Part shown: positions 27,070 to 39,119 of the stretch, piece by piece
How positions within the stretch are numbered: position 1 is the first letter of the stretch
Layout: each line of letters starts with the position of its first letter
DNA from: Linderina pennispora
Lineage: Eukaryota > Kickxellomycota > Kickxellomycetes > Kickxellales > Kickxellaceae
Direction of reading: 5' to 3'
Length of the DNA: 64,000 nt
Assembly: GCF_002104995.1 (NCBI RefSeq)
Contig: NW_024468276.1
Location: 1-64,000, forward strand
Program-made: the position numbers and the translations under genes
The notes under the pieces: generated by a model
Told to the model about the DNA's origin: nothing
The model's input: only the letters and a program-made list of their open reading frames with translations
Database searches by the model: none

Positions 27070-28649
27070 CACTGCGTGGCAAAATTAAGTCATACAAATT
27101 TTTCTTCAAAAAATGTCCGATTGTGGAAAAAGCAGTAATACCATACCCTTAATAGCAGGGAATGCATATCACTTGCTTGCAATGATGAGTATTGTTTATG
27201 ACCAATGTTCCTAGAATGTCGCACTCACTAGAAATTACTATCTTTTGAAATAGCAGTAATTTTTAGTGGTGCTTATTTTTGTCCTTTCCTACTTTCAATG
27301 ACTAGTTTTATGCCCAAAACATTTATGGAAAAATTCAAAATTTTTGCCATCAATACAACAGCATTCTTTCTTCCACATCCATATCTCATCCCCTATCTAA
27401 CTATGCCTAAAAAATTACAGTCATCAAAAATAAATCACATCCAATATCTTCTAACACAACAATTATCAACTCGGCAAATTGTATTGGACACAGGAGTCTC
27501 CCAATCCACAGTATCACACATTGCCCGAGCACAACATAGCGTAGAGAGGAACTTCCATGCTGGTCATAGTCGGCTGCTATCACTACATGATGAGACATAC
27601 ATTTGTCGACTTGCTACTACTAGTGCATGTTCCGCAGCAACGCAGATCCGACAACAGCTGGCACAATACTCTGGTATGCACATCTCAGTGTACACTATCA
27701 GACGCGCACTACGTCGCCAAGGGATTTGATCTATGCGCAGAATAAATGTCCCTCAACTGAAAGATTGCCATCATAAGGATCGATGCCAATTTGCTATGGC
27801 CTTTGGGAGCTGGACAGACACCAATTGGAGTCAGGTAATTTGGTCAGATGAGACAAGAATACACCTCAATGGAGCAGATGGATGTGAAAGGTGCTTACGT
27901 AAACCAGGTGGAGTCCTCCAGGATCACCACATTACCCCAACCCAAAAATATGGTGGAGGTGGGATCATGGTTTGGGGATACATAACTTTGCGTGGCCTTG
28001 GCCAACTCTGCTGGTTTGAGGGGGGAATTGACACAGTGGTCTATGTGGGTGTCCTGCAGGAGGAACTACTGCAAACAATTGAGATGTATGGGCTGGATAA
28101 GGATGACATCATCTTCCAATAGGACAATGCTTCATGCCATATGGCTTCTAGGACAAGGAAGTGGTTTGCTGAGAACTCCATTTCAGTGCTACCATGGCCA
28201 GTGCAATCCCCTGATCTCAACCCCATTGAGCATTTATAGGACTTCATTTAGAGTGAGATCTGCAATGGGCCAGAAATTGAAGATCTCAACACCCTCTGGG
28301 AGCAGGTCCAGGACATCTGGTGTGAGCATGTAAATGAAACCATTTACTCACAGCTGGTGAACTCGATGCCTGCGCGTATCGCAGCCATCAAAAAAGCCCC
28401 CGGTGGCCATACCAGATATTGAGTAATAAATCGTTGAATTTTTGTGAACAAAATAGAGTCAAAATTTTTTATTTGTAAATATCAATTATTCAATGAATAG
28501 ATGAGCAATACGCATGAAACTACATGTGTTAGAGTTACGCACTGCGTAGATTGTGAATTAATTATAACATGAGTGGTACATGCTGATCATAGAAATTATT
28601 CTAGTTTTTCAACTTTTTTAGTTATGTGACTCAATTTTGCCACTCAGTG
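27070..28649 (+). mobile_element. Tc1/mariner-family transposon, degenerate
   Basis: Inverted ends CACTGCGTGGCAAAATTAAG (27070) and the matching CACTCAGTG end (28649), flanked by TA at 27068-27069 and 28650-28651, the Tc1/mariner target. It carries a transposase relic. Confidence 0.83.
27403..28422 (+). pseudogene. Tc1-like transposase, several in-frame stops
   Basis: Begins MPKKLQSSK. A helix-turn-helix paired-type region (STRQIVLDTGVSQSTVSHI) is near residues 23-41. The catalytic triad is in IWSDETR, the DNASCH block and the SPDLNPIEH block, fitting a DD34E-type Tc1 enzyme. In-frame stops occur after QGI (27727) and before DNASCH (28121). Two more TAG codons at 28238 and 28250 stand where tryptophan or another residue is usual. 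The stops look like point transitions in an otherwise continuous frame, so this is a fairly young pseudogene. Confidence 0.83.
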
Positions 28650-28697
28650 TACAAGATGTTATGTTTCTTTAAATTTTCTTATTTGTGAATGGCCTCC
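28650..28697 (+). repeat. A-type terminal repeat tail fragment
   Basis: Last 48 bases of an A-type repeat ending ATGGCCTCC, left between the Tc1 element and the ORF A relic. Confidence 0.65.
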
Positions 28698-29951
28698 AAT
28701 ATGATCATCTATTCCAAATGCATCAGTATTATCACTAGCACTTGAGAGAGTTGATAGACAAACTTTCTCTCTTGCTTGTTGAACAGTTAGCCAATCAATA
28801 TGCATTCCATGATAGTTAACAAGTCCCATTTCAGCATATGTGTGCTGTTGCCTTTGTCTTGAAGCAACAGGCCAGAAGGAATTTCTCTGACTAGGAACAA
28901 TAGTGATGTTTGTGATATCTCTTCTCAGAACAACTTCAGATTCAAATGGACCACTACTAGTAGCATATGTATGAAGAATAGTTAGGTGTCCATTGAATGT
29001 AAGATTAGAAACAACAGTCATCATATCCTCATTCTCTTTCAACTTTTTAGCTATTCCTTGTTTCTTCTTAGTTGTCTGATTGAACCAATGGCAGTAAGCA
29101 AGAGCATGTTCTTTATGAAAGTAAATGCGTAATGTATGTTTGTTATGAATCTGATCAACTAGTGCCATCCACTGCTTTTCATAAGATATTGCAAATATCC
29201 TACAGTTACTAAGAAACTCAAGTGTATTGACAATTAGGTTTATGGTCCATTCTACTTCTTTCAACTCAGGAGTGTGAACAGTAAGCTCAAGTCTCATTAA
29301 TCCTTCATTCCTACAAGCAACAAGTGTTTCACCAAACTGTTGAGAAGTTGGCATCACTAGCTCTGATAGCTTAGAAGTAAGTTGATTGCGAACTTCACCA
29401 CTTTCTAAGAGTTGAACAAATTTATTATACAACTTGTTCCTAATTCATATTTCATCTTCATCATCAAGAATATCATTGCTACTGATTCCATTATCAAGAA
29501 GAAACTCCTTGATAACAGCCCTAGAAGATATGTTTAGACAATCTTTTGGAATATCATAGTTCAGAAGTAATACATGTTCTTGATGCATCCTAAGAAAGAT
29601 ATCAGTTAGTGTAGGATCAGCTATTGCAACATTTAGAGCAGATACCTTGTAAACAGAGACTTTACCATTTCTCACACTTGTCATGCATCTGATGTACTTA
29701 AATCTGTATCCATCACCAAAAACTCTATGCAATCTATCAAATGGAGTAGTATTATGAATTTGATCCATTAGAATGCATGACTCAGGAATCTCAACAACAC
29801 ATGAATCCATAAAGATATCAAATTGCTGAACAAATCCTTGTTGTTCAATGCCATTACTAGTATATCTTGCATCAGATATATCTGGCATATTATCTCTATT
29901 CTTCAACTCAAGTCCCAGAAGGGAGTTAAGATGTACTCTCAAGGAGGCCAT
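28698..29951 (-). pseudogene. family A ORF A relic, C-terminus missing
   Basis: Begins at 29951 with Met-Ala-Ser from the adjoining repeat. It is open to 29445, where AGA has become the stop TGA within EDEI-RI. The same frame reopens and runs from 29442 to the repeat insertion at 28697. It shows the uninterrupted sequence across the site where B1 sits in element A (SYEKQWMALVDQIHN), which proves the B1 insertion point. ORFs B and C are absent. Confidence 0.8.
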
Positions 29952-30140
29952 TCACAAATAAGAAAGTTTAAAGAAACCTAATTTCATATATTAGAATACC
30001 CAATTGACAAATTATAAATCAATTGAAATTTTTCAGGATGCCAATAGTGGTTTCATAGTAGTACAAAAAAAATAAAAGAATAAAAATATTTAAAAGTTTT
30101 AATTATCAAATACCTAGTTTAGTAATTGTGAATACCGTCC
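29943..30140 (-). repeat. A-type terminal repeat, internally deleted
   Basis: About 198 bp, starting GGAGGCCAT at 29943. Only one palindrome arm (30028-30062) is left, and the loop and other arm are gone. Confidence 0.65.
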
Positions 30141-30183
30141 TTTATTAAATTTACAATTCGCCTATGAATAGGGTTGAAATAAA

Positions 30184-30966
30184 AAAAGTTCTTAGAAGAG
30201 CTAATAAGATGATATCTATTGCTCAAAGTAGAGATATTACTTCTAGCCTATATATCCTATATAAGTAATACCATACTTTTGAAGAGGAATGATTATTGAA
30301 CTATAATAGAATAATTAGTATATAGATAGAAAACAAACAAGTAAAGAGTAATATATTTAATGGAAATAATATATGTATAGTTTTCTATAGTAGACTAAAT
30401 GATCAATTTACTAATAACAGCAATTAAAGGTATCATTCTATATCAAACAGCGGTAGTATTTATAGAAGAGAATACAGATCTTATGCCTTTAATATATAGA
30501 GTTGCTTACAATATTCTTCATATAGGTATTGAATTAATAGTTATACAATATGTACTCCATATATTCAGAGGACATTCATACTGTTGTGTCGGTCGACTAT
30601 GTAGGGGGTATTAAATGCATATTTAATATTGAAGAAAAGAGAGACAAGTAAACACACGAGTTGCACAGGGGAGTTTTTAATACTACCATCTGTGCTACTT
30701 ATCAGAGGCTAGACTCTACCTCTATATCGTAGGCTGTAGCGGGGCTCTCGTTGGCACCTGGATTTCTGTCACCTGATTCGGCTGACATGTCGATGTCAGG
30801 GACAGCCGCATCAGGCATGCAACAATACTTCTATATAGATAATCATATTATTAGGAGAGAATAGCAACTAACTCTTATTCAAATAAGTGCTGATATTTAT
30901 ATTTGAAACACAATTACTCTATAGAATGGATTGACAAATAATTATATTTATCTAAGAGTTGAAAGT
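30184..30966 (+). pseudogene. B-like ORF A relic, heavily decayed
   Basis: Matches the C-terminal half of B ORF A (KVLRR, EENTDL-P, YRVAYNIL and FRGHSY blocks) with many substitutions and deletions. It is split by a solo LTR at 30582-30824 and resumes to about 30966. Confidence 0.7.
30582..30824 (+). repeat. solo LTR, 243 bp
   Basis: GC-richer sequence that starts TGTTG and ends CAACA. It is flanked by ATAC at 30578-30581 and 30825-30828, and it interrupts the relic exactly where intact B copies read straight through. It is unrelated to the LTR at 4634. Confidence 0.75.
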
Positions 30967-30967
30967 A

Positions 30968-31990
30968 AACTGGGCAGCAAAAATTGAGTCACAAAAATAT
31001 AAATCATCGAAAATCTTAAATAATTGCTCAGAACATTGTTCATTGAATACGATAAAATTAATTCGTGGTGTATGCTATGCACTATTCTATTTCATGATGT
31101 TGTATGGTTATTGCTCTTGAAATAAATGAGAAATTACAATTTTAAAAATTAAAAATTTTTGACTCAATTTTGCTCTCAAAAATTCGTCGATTTATTTCTC
31201 AACATCTAGTATAGACACCATAGGCTTTTATGACTGCAGTGATACACCCAGGCATCGAGTTCACTAGCTATATACAAACAGTTTCATTTATTTACCTATT
31301 TATAATTCCTAGGCCAATGCCATGTAGGTGCCAAAAACGATGACTTCTGGTCTTTATCAGATCATACTCATAATGAAGCCCTATATGTGAGTAGAGCATG
31401 TATCTAGAGGATGCCACTGCTCATCATCCAATAGAAACAATATACATATCTAGCTAACTTATGGGGGTCATTCTTGGACTTGTAAATTATAGTAAATTCC
31501 AATTTTGTTAGTTAGATATTTGATTAATCGTTCTCAGAGCAGATTTTTACTACTAGTTATTTTTATCATAGTTAATATTACTTATTATGTCCAGAATGTT
31601 TTCGTGTGTATATTTGATTTTAAAAATACAAATATTTTTTGCCATTTCACCCAAACCGCCATCGGCATCTTGGAAATGTTTCAGTGAACATAATTTCAAC
31701 CAGAAAAAAAAGCTTTGCATATTTGGGGTTAATTATCATTGGGCAACAAAAGTCCATATCTCAATAGATGTGGCTAAGCAACCACAAGGAAATTATGTTC
31801 ACTGAAACTTTTCCAAGATGCCGATGGCAGTTTGGGTAAAATTTTTATTTCACTGAAATTGCCAATAGTTTGAACATGTACAAATAATTGTTGTGCAGAT
31901 AACTAACTCTGAATGACCTCCTGTAGCCCAAATTGCCATTTATATGATAATGACTTCTTTAGACATAATCTTTGCACCCTCCTACTGGTT
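30968..31990 (-). repeat. Tc1-like deletion derivative with inserted B-type repeat
   Basis: Reverse-complement relative of 16733-17288, with a terminal-repeat-like end at 30968 next to TA. It is interrupted by the solo B repeat at 31463-31921 and continues to about 31990. Confidence 0.6.
31463..31921 (-). repeat. solo B-type terminal repeat, loop orientation II
   Basis: 459 bp with both ends (GGAGGTCATTCAGAG at 31921, ATGACCCCC at 31463) and the palindrome at 31644-31842, with no internal genes. The interrupted Tc1-like sequence suggests a 3-bp duplication TGT (right 31922-31924, left changed to TAT at 31460-31462). It resembles a solo LTR in form. Confidence 0.8.
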
Positions 31991-32004
31991 ATCATAGGTA
32001 TGTA

Positions 32005-34592
32005 CACTGAGCGGCAAAATTGAGTCACAAAAAATTTTTTCAACTTTTTGATACTATATCTTCATCATCAGATAATATAGATACTTCCATTCGATATATG
32101 TTCGATAGGGCTTGACATAGTATAAAAGTATTTAGTTACATGTTCTCTAACTATTGTACCTCGCATGGTATCGAAGCAATAGTAAAAAAGTAGAAAAATT
32201 CATGAGTCAAAAATTTGACTCACTTTGACTTCGTAGTGCTATTTCTATACCATATCAATATTCGAATAATGTGAAATCACTACCCATAACTCTGCTGCAC
32301 TCGCTCTTCAATAATAATATCTCATTCACAACGTTGCTCAACTACGCATGGTATTATCATGTAATCAATATGTGAAGAAAAATCATGAAGGAAATGATCA
32401 ACGCTTCAGCGCTGCCTTCACTTTTATAGATGTTGATTGCATAGTTGATATTCGCGTGATTAGTACTCAACGATGACAAGAAATGAGTTTGATAGCTAGT
32501 TCACTGAAGGAGTAATCAACTATAAATGATGTACAACTATGCTTAAGCTCTCTATTGAAGCAATATAATTTTATGACTTGATTTTTTATAGTAACAATAT
32601 ATAGATAGGTAGAGAGGTTACTACTGTGGCTATCTGCTCTATGCTATGAGATATCTATATGTAATCTCTGTGCCTAATGATAAGCCATTTAATCTGAATC
32701 ACAAATTTTGCAACTTTCTTAATCCTTCTTTAAGCAGCTCCTTATGATCAAAAACATATTAGATCAAATCAAATGTACTTACTATACAAAGCACATGCCC
32801 CACAGGTGACTATGGGAATGAAATATCCTAATGAAAGTGCTCTATTCTGTGAACACTGGGAAGAAATCTAGATTCTAAGAAAATCTGAAAAAGTGGATTC
32901 TGAGTTTTAAGTAATATATCTCTATAGAGCTATGGCCATTGCTTCCCTAGTAGAGGGGGATGTGACATGCTGACCAGTGTGTATGTGATGATATAAAACA
33001 TACCTTGAGTAAATACCTAAGAAATGCAATAGGAGAGTGGAAAAATTACGTCTAATGAAGTTATCATCACATAAATGGCAATTTAGGCCACAAGTTGGCT
33101 AGATATGTGTACTGTTTCTACTGGATGATGATCAGTGGCATCACCTAGTTACGATGCGCTACTCACTTATAGGGCTTCACCATGAGTATGATCTGATAAA
33201 GGCCAGAAATCATCGTTTTTAGCACCAATGTTTTGTTGGTCTAGGAAATTGTACATAGGCAAGTAAACGAAACTGCTAGTTCATGGCTAGTGAACTCGAT
33301 GCCTGTGCGTATCGCTGCAGTCAAAAGAACCTATGGTGGCTCTGCTAGTTAGTGAGAAAAAAATTGACGAATTTTGTGAGCAAAATTGAGTCTAAAATTT
33401 TTATTTTTAAAATGTCAGTTTCTCGCTTATTTCAAGAGTGATAAGCACACAACTACATGAAATAGATTAGTGCATGGCATACACCATGATATAATTTTAT
33501 CATATTCATTGAACATCGTTCAGAGAAATTATCTAAGATTTTCGTTGATTTTTATTTTTGTGACTCACTTTTGCTGCTCAGTGTATTCAAGGTATGCTTT
33601 ATATCATCATATACACACTGGTCAGTGTGTCACCTCCCCCTCTACTAAGGAAGCAATAGCCATAGCTGTATAGAGATACACTACTCTAAACTAAGAATAT
33701 ACTTTTTCTGATTTTCTATGATTCTAGATTTCTTCCTAATATTCACAGAATAGAGTATATTTATCAAGATATTTTATCCCCACTGCTACCTGTGGGGCAT
33801 GTGCTTTGTATAGTAAGTATATCTTATTTGATCTATTGAGTATTTGATCAGAAGGAGCTGCTTAAAGAGGGATTACGAAAATTGCAAAATATATGATTCA
33901 TACTAAATTGCTTATCATTAGCCACAGAGGTTACATATAGATATCTCATAGTATAGAGCAGATAGCCACAGTAGTAATCTCTCTACTTATCAATATACTG
34001 ATACTATAAAAAAAATCACATCATAGATTTATATTGCTTGAAAGGTGAGCTGATATGTAGTTGTACATCATTTATAGTTGATAATTCCTTCAGTGAACTA
34101 GCTATCAAACTCATTTCTCTTCAGCATTGAATACTAGTCATGTGAGTATCAACTATATATTCATCATCCATAAGAGTGATGGCAGCGCTAAAGCATTGAT
34201 CATTTCCTTCATAATTTTTCTTCGCATATTGATTACATGATAGTACCATGCGTAGTTGAGCAACGTTGTGGACGAGATATTATTATTGAAGAGCGAGTGC
34301 AACAGAGTTATGGGTAGTGATTTCACATTATTCGAAAAAAGATAAGGTGTATAAATGGCAGTATGAAGTCTAAGTGAGTCAAATTTTTGCCTCTCCAATT
34401 TTTCTACTTTTTTACGATTGCTTCGATATCATGCGAGGTACAACAGTTAGAGAACATGTAACTACATACTTTTATACTATGTCAAGCCCTATCACACATA
34501 TATCGAATGGAAGTATCTATGTTGTCTGATGGCAATGATAGAGCATCAAAAAGTTGAAAAAATTTTTTGTGACTCAATTTTGCCGCTCAGTG
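32005..34592. mobile_element. 2.6-kb foldback element with about 1-kb inverted arms
   Basis: Begins CACTGAGCGGCAAAATTGAG and ends with its reverse complement, flanked by TA (32003-32004 and 34593-34594). The two arms (about 32005-33012 and 33584-34592) match for their whole length with moderate divergence. The centre (about 33015-33583) is a Tc1-like 3' fragment with its own CAGTG-TA end. No intact ORF. It is probably a non-autonomous Tc1-group foldback that was itself entered by another copy. Confidence 0.75.
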
Positions 34593-34673
34593 TAACATTT
34601 CTACACGAGTGCATAGTTCGTGATACGGCGTTGATAGCTTTGAATTTATAAAAACAACTAAAGTGTTTACAAT

Positions 34674-37600
34674 TTACAGCTTGATCTTCAAACGACGCAG
34701 CGGCTTCTTCTTCCGCAGGAGGCTGCGCATAGGACCATTGATGACGAACACCTGCCAGAAATTGGTTGTGGCCATGTTACCAAGACAGTATCCCCACAGT
34801 GCCCAGCGGCTGTTCCTAGGGATAACATTGTGGCCAAGTGGGCTGTTGTATGGCTCGATTTTCCATGTGGGCTTAGGGTAGTGCAGGCTCTCGAGGACAG
34901 TATCGGTTCCACAGTTGAGGCGGAATGCACAGCCCACCCGGTTCGGATTGGCTAGAAGCATATACGACACAAAGGTCATCAAGAAGGCCCAGATGACAAG
35001 CAGCGAGTAGTTCTTGTACCAACGGGCACGGTAGAGGTGACCGTAGTTGACAACGAACCCGTTGTTAATGAACTGGAATGTGGAGACAAACGACAGAATC
35101 GATGCCTCGTAGTTGTCGCCCAACAACCACCACTTGGTCACATCTACCTCAGCAGACGCGTGCTCGTTGCAGCGGAACCAGGGTTGCTGGAAGAGCCAGA
35201 CATAGGCCATTGCAGAGAAGAGCCAGTTGATCAGGGCAATGCCGCCAACGGAGGCCAGCATCTGAGGACCGAGAATGCGTGTGGTCGGCCGATACGGCGC
35301 CAGCTTTTTAGCGGGGCCAGACATGGAAACTGTCATAGCCAGACCAGTGGCGATAGCACCGTCAATAAGCATCCACAGGTTCTGCGTCAGGCTGATGGCA
35401 AAGTAGAAGCTGGCCATTTTGACCATTCCCGACATGATCTGACCGTAGCAGATGAGGGCGGCAAAGTTGGCAAACGATGTGGCCAAGCCAGCACGACTCT
35501 GAATCAGCAGCTCAACACACGAATAGATAGAACGGTTGGCAGACGAGAAGGGCGATACAATCGAGGCCTCAGCATCGGAGAGGGCGATACCAACATGCGC
35601 AGCACGCAGGGCACCGCAGTCATTGCCGCCATCACCACACATTGCCGTGATGCCGTACTTCATATGCAGCTCGATGCATTCAACCTTGTTGACCGGCTTC
35701 ATACGCGCAAATACGCGAGTATGGAACAGGATGCTGTCGATGGCGCCCGTGTTGTTGAGACGCGAGAACGCAGTGCCTGTAAGCGCCAGCTCCGTTGTTG
35801 GATATCCATCTTGGCCAAGCTCTACCAGGTACGGGGCAATGTCGCCGACAGCCTCCATCGTGTCGACATCAATCCACTGGACATCGTCCATGGTCGATTT
35901 GCAGTCTCCTAGCAGGACCTTGTTGTTGGGCGGGATCATGCCGCACTGGCGCGCAATATAGACGCCAGTTAGAGCGGTGTCCCCGGTGATCATGACGGTA
36001 CGGGTTGAGCCACCCTTCAGCTCGCCAATGGCGGACTCAGTGTCCGTCTTGAGCATGTTCTTGAACACCAGCAGGCCAAGCAGATCGCAGTCACCCTCAA
36101 GCTCGTCCTGCGTCAGGTCCTTGATCTTCTCGAGTGGAATGTCCAGCTCCTTGTGGGCAATCGATAGGACATAGCAGCCCTCACGGGCCAGACCGGCGCA
36201 GGTATCATCGTAGTCGGATGGCACAGAATTGCTGTTCGCGATCTGCCTGATGCGCTCAAACGAACCCTTGACAAACACATGCAGCTTACCAGTGGTTTCA
36301 TCCAGAATGGCGACCGACATGGAGGCACGGGCATGGACGAACTCGAAGCGGCGAACAACGTGCAAGATCCCATGCTTGGCGCTATCAGCGGGAATGATCG
36401 CATCGAGGTACCTGGGGGCTGGATCGATGGTAGATTTTGACGCACGGAACTGCTCAATGTCGACGGGGTTACCGATGAGCTGCCCGTTGAGGTCAGTGAC
36501 AGCATGGCAGCTGGCAACAGCCTGCTGGAAGAGAACATCATTGTCGCTCAGCGTGTTCTGGAACTTGTTGAAAACGCCAGTCTGCTTGTCAATGCACTGG
36601 CCGCCGTAGTACTCGAGGCCCTCCTTGGTCAGTGTGCCAGTCTTGTCGAAGCAGAAGATCTGGACCTTGCCTGCAATCATGATGCGCTGAGGGTCGACAC
36701 AGAAGATCTGCTTCTTGCGCAGACGCGCAGCAGCAATCGACTGGCCGATGACCAGAGCAGCAGGCAGCAGCGGCGAGAGCAGCTGGGCAATGGCAAACAC
36801 GCCGTAGAAGACAATGGCGACGTTATTGCCCTTGTACAGGTATGCCGCCATGGCCATGACGAAGACTGAGTACAGGATTAGAATGAACACCACAATGCGC
36901 ATCTGCTCGTTGAAGATGAATGAGATCGGATTCGGGAACAGGATCTTGCGCACCAGCTGGCCCTTGTCAGACGAAGTACCCGTGCGGTTGACCAGCGCCA
37001 GCACACGGTCGCTCTCGAGCTGGTCAGTGGCATGCAGGATGGGCTGCACTTGCGATACGATTGTACCTGCATACAGGGTAGACATCTTTCCGGCGCCTTC
37101 GGGGTCGTAGTGCCCCTCGCCCAGGCGGAGCGGGAACTTGCGTATCGGCAGCGGCTCACCCGTCAGTGATGACTCGTCCATGATGGCACTTCCAGAAAGC
37201 AAGATGCAATCGCACGACATGTGTGAGCCAGAGATGATCTCAATGACATCGCCAGGCACGAGACCTTTTGTCGAAGTCTCGATCCACTGGCCGTCGCGCT
37301 TCACGCTGATCATTTCCTCTTGCTCGGCCATGCGCTTCAGGCGCTTCTCTGAGCCCATGCGCAAGAGGACCTTGATAGTGGCCGAAATCATGATCACGCC
37401 AGTGTCGACAAGGCCGACCTGGTAGTAGGCGTAAAAGTAGAAGGCCCACAGGAAGATGAACTGGTAGATGTAGAAGAACGAGACCAGCTCGCGCACAAAG
37501 GCCATGAAGACGCCGGGCACTTCGACCTGGATAAAGTTGGGACCCACCAGCTCGGAGCGGTACAGCGCATCCTCAGAGGACAAGCCACCTGCCTGCGAGA

Positions 37601-39119
37601 TCAGGCCGCGGTTGGTGGTTCCCAGATCAAAATCGAACGGCGCATACTGGCCAATCTGGTCGTCAAACACGTAGCGTGTGCACTGGTACGTGAAGTAGAT
37701 GCGGCCCTCGCTGGTGCGCTCGACGGGACAAGTGGTGTAGGTCCTATCCTGGCTCATCACAATGCTCAGCCTCTCGGTGATCCGGTTGATGGCCTCCTGC
37801 AGCACGTTGGGCTGCTCAGCTACAAGCTTGACCTCATGCACAGGACGCACCACGCAGACGTACTGCCCTGTGGCCGGCAGGGTCTGCACGCGGAAAAAGT
37901 TGCGCAGGTGGGGCTTGAGGATGTAGAGCACGATCAGGAAAAGGAACGACAGCCCCCAGACGATCAGGAAGGTGGCCAGCTCCAAGTAGTCATCTTTGTA
38001 CGCCAGGCTTGAAACCACGCCGTGGCGCCAGCCGGGCATCGAGCCGTAGTAGTCGGTAGTCCACACGCCCAAGTAGCAGATCCACAGAATCATCACTCCA
38101 CCGATCGACCAGATCCCTAATGTGCCGAGGAAATGGTCGCGGTAGCCCTTGAGGCTGATGTCGCGCTGCAGGCTATCTGTAGTCTCCAGAAGCGATGGGC
38201 TTGCGCCGTTGATCGTGGTAGCACCGGGCCGGGCAGTCTTGTCCAGCGTGTTGCGCTCATCTGAATCGTCATCGAAAGCAATTGCCGCACCCTTCTCGGC
38301 TTTGACGTCATCAATCGGTGTGTTGGCGGCGGCAGCAGTGGCGGCTGAGCGCTTGGCCTCTGAGGCATCGAGCGTGTGGGAGGCAATTTGGTGCACGCCG
38401 CGCTCGGCCCAGCGCTTGTACAGCGACCACACGCCGATTATAAAAGCCAGGGCACCGTTGACGGCAAAGGTGGCAATCCAGTAGCCCTCATTGTACTTGT
38501 AGTTGGCATGTGGCGGCGCTGGGCAGTCAGCCCACACCCCGATCATATCGCCGGTTGCCCACATGCTGCCCCAGATACTTACAGATTGACTCTGGTCGGT
38601 GATGCCGGCCCACTCGCCACACCTGTTGCGGATGTCGGGTTTCGGGTCCCACGGATGGAACTGGGTGATGTTGACCTTGGGGATCGGCCCGCAAGGGACC
38701 AGCGACAGGGCTTCGGAGGGGATCTTACTGGGCTTTTGCAAGCAAAAGCACGGGTTGGCCGCATTGATCTTGGCTGTGCATTCGTCGTGGCAGTGGCCAT
38801 CGGCACAGAAGCTCTGCCCTTCGGGGCAGGCTGGCCGTACATTGTCGGGGCACTTTGACAGATCGGATACGCAGAGCGAATAGCACGTCTGGTTGTATGC
38901 CTGCCTCAGCGGGCATTCGGCGCCGTTCTCATCGTAGCGGTTAACTATGGCGCTGGTACTACGGCGTTAGCATGTGTTATTTTGCTGCGGGGGAGGGGGG
39001 CGTCCAGCTGTTCGGGCCAGGCGGCTTCGTCACGTACCTTGGTGCCAGAGCTGGTTTGCAGTAGCGATTTGCGCGCACAGCAGCGTGCCCAGGACCAGAA
39101 GCGTCTTTCGCAGTTCCAT
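34674..39119 (-). CDS. YPK9: P5B-type ATPase (ATP13A2/Ypk9 group), two exons
   Basis: P-type ATPase of the endolysosomal or vacuolar P5B group; characterised members export polyamines from that lumen (family knowledge). Exon 1 (39038-39119) encodes a signal peptide MELRKTLLVLGTLLCAQ; exon 2 runs 38944-34674. The join is in frame and gives 1450 residues. A Cys-rich segment follows the signal peptide. Motifs in order are DESSLTGEP (actuator), SPLLPAAL in TM4 where P5B usually has PPALP, IFC-DPQRI, phosphorylation site DKTGTLT (Asp about residue 794) and CGDGGNDCGALR. About ten membrane segments. The long form is larger than yeast Ypk9 partly because of the N-terminal domain. The continuous ORF alone starts at a TTG at 38741, so the upstream exon is needed. 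Confidence 0.88.
38945..39037 (-). other. intron of the P5B ATPase gene (inferred)
   Basis: Strong donor GTACGT at 39037, branch-type TGCTAAC at about 38966-38972 and acceptor CATAG at 38945, giving a 93-base intron in the right phase. A nearer acceptor CCGTAG (38959) fits only with an alternative donor GTGACG at 39033. Both models keep the frame and alter only a few residues. Confidence 0.65.
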
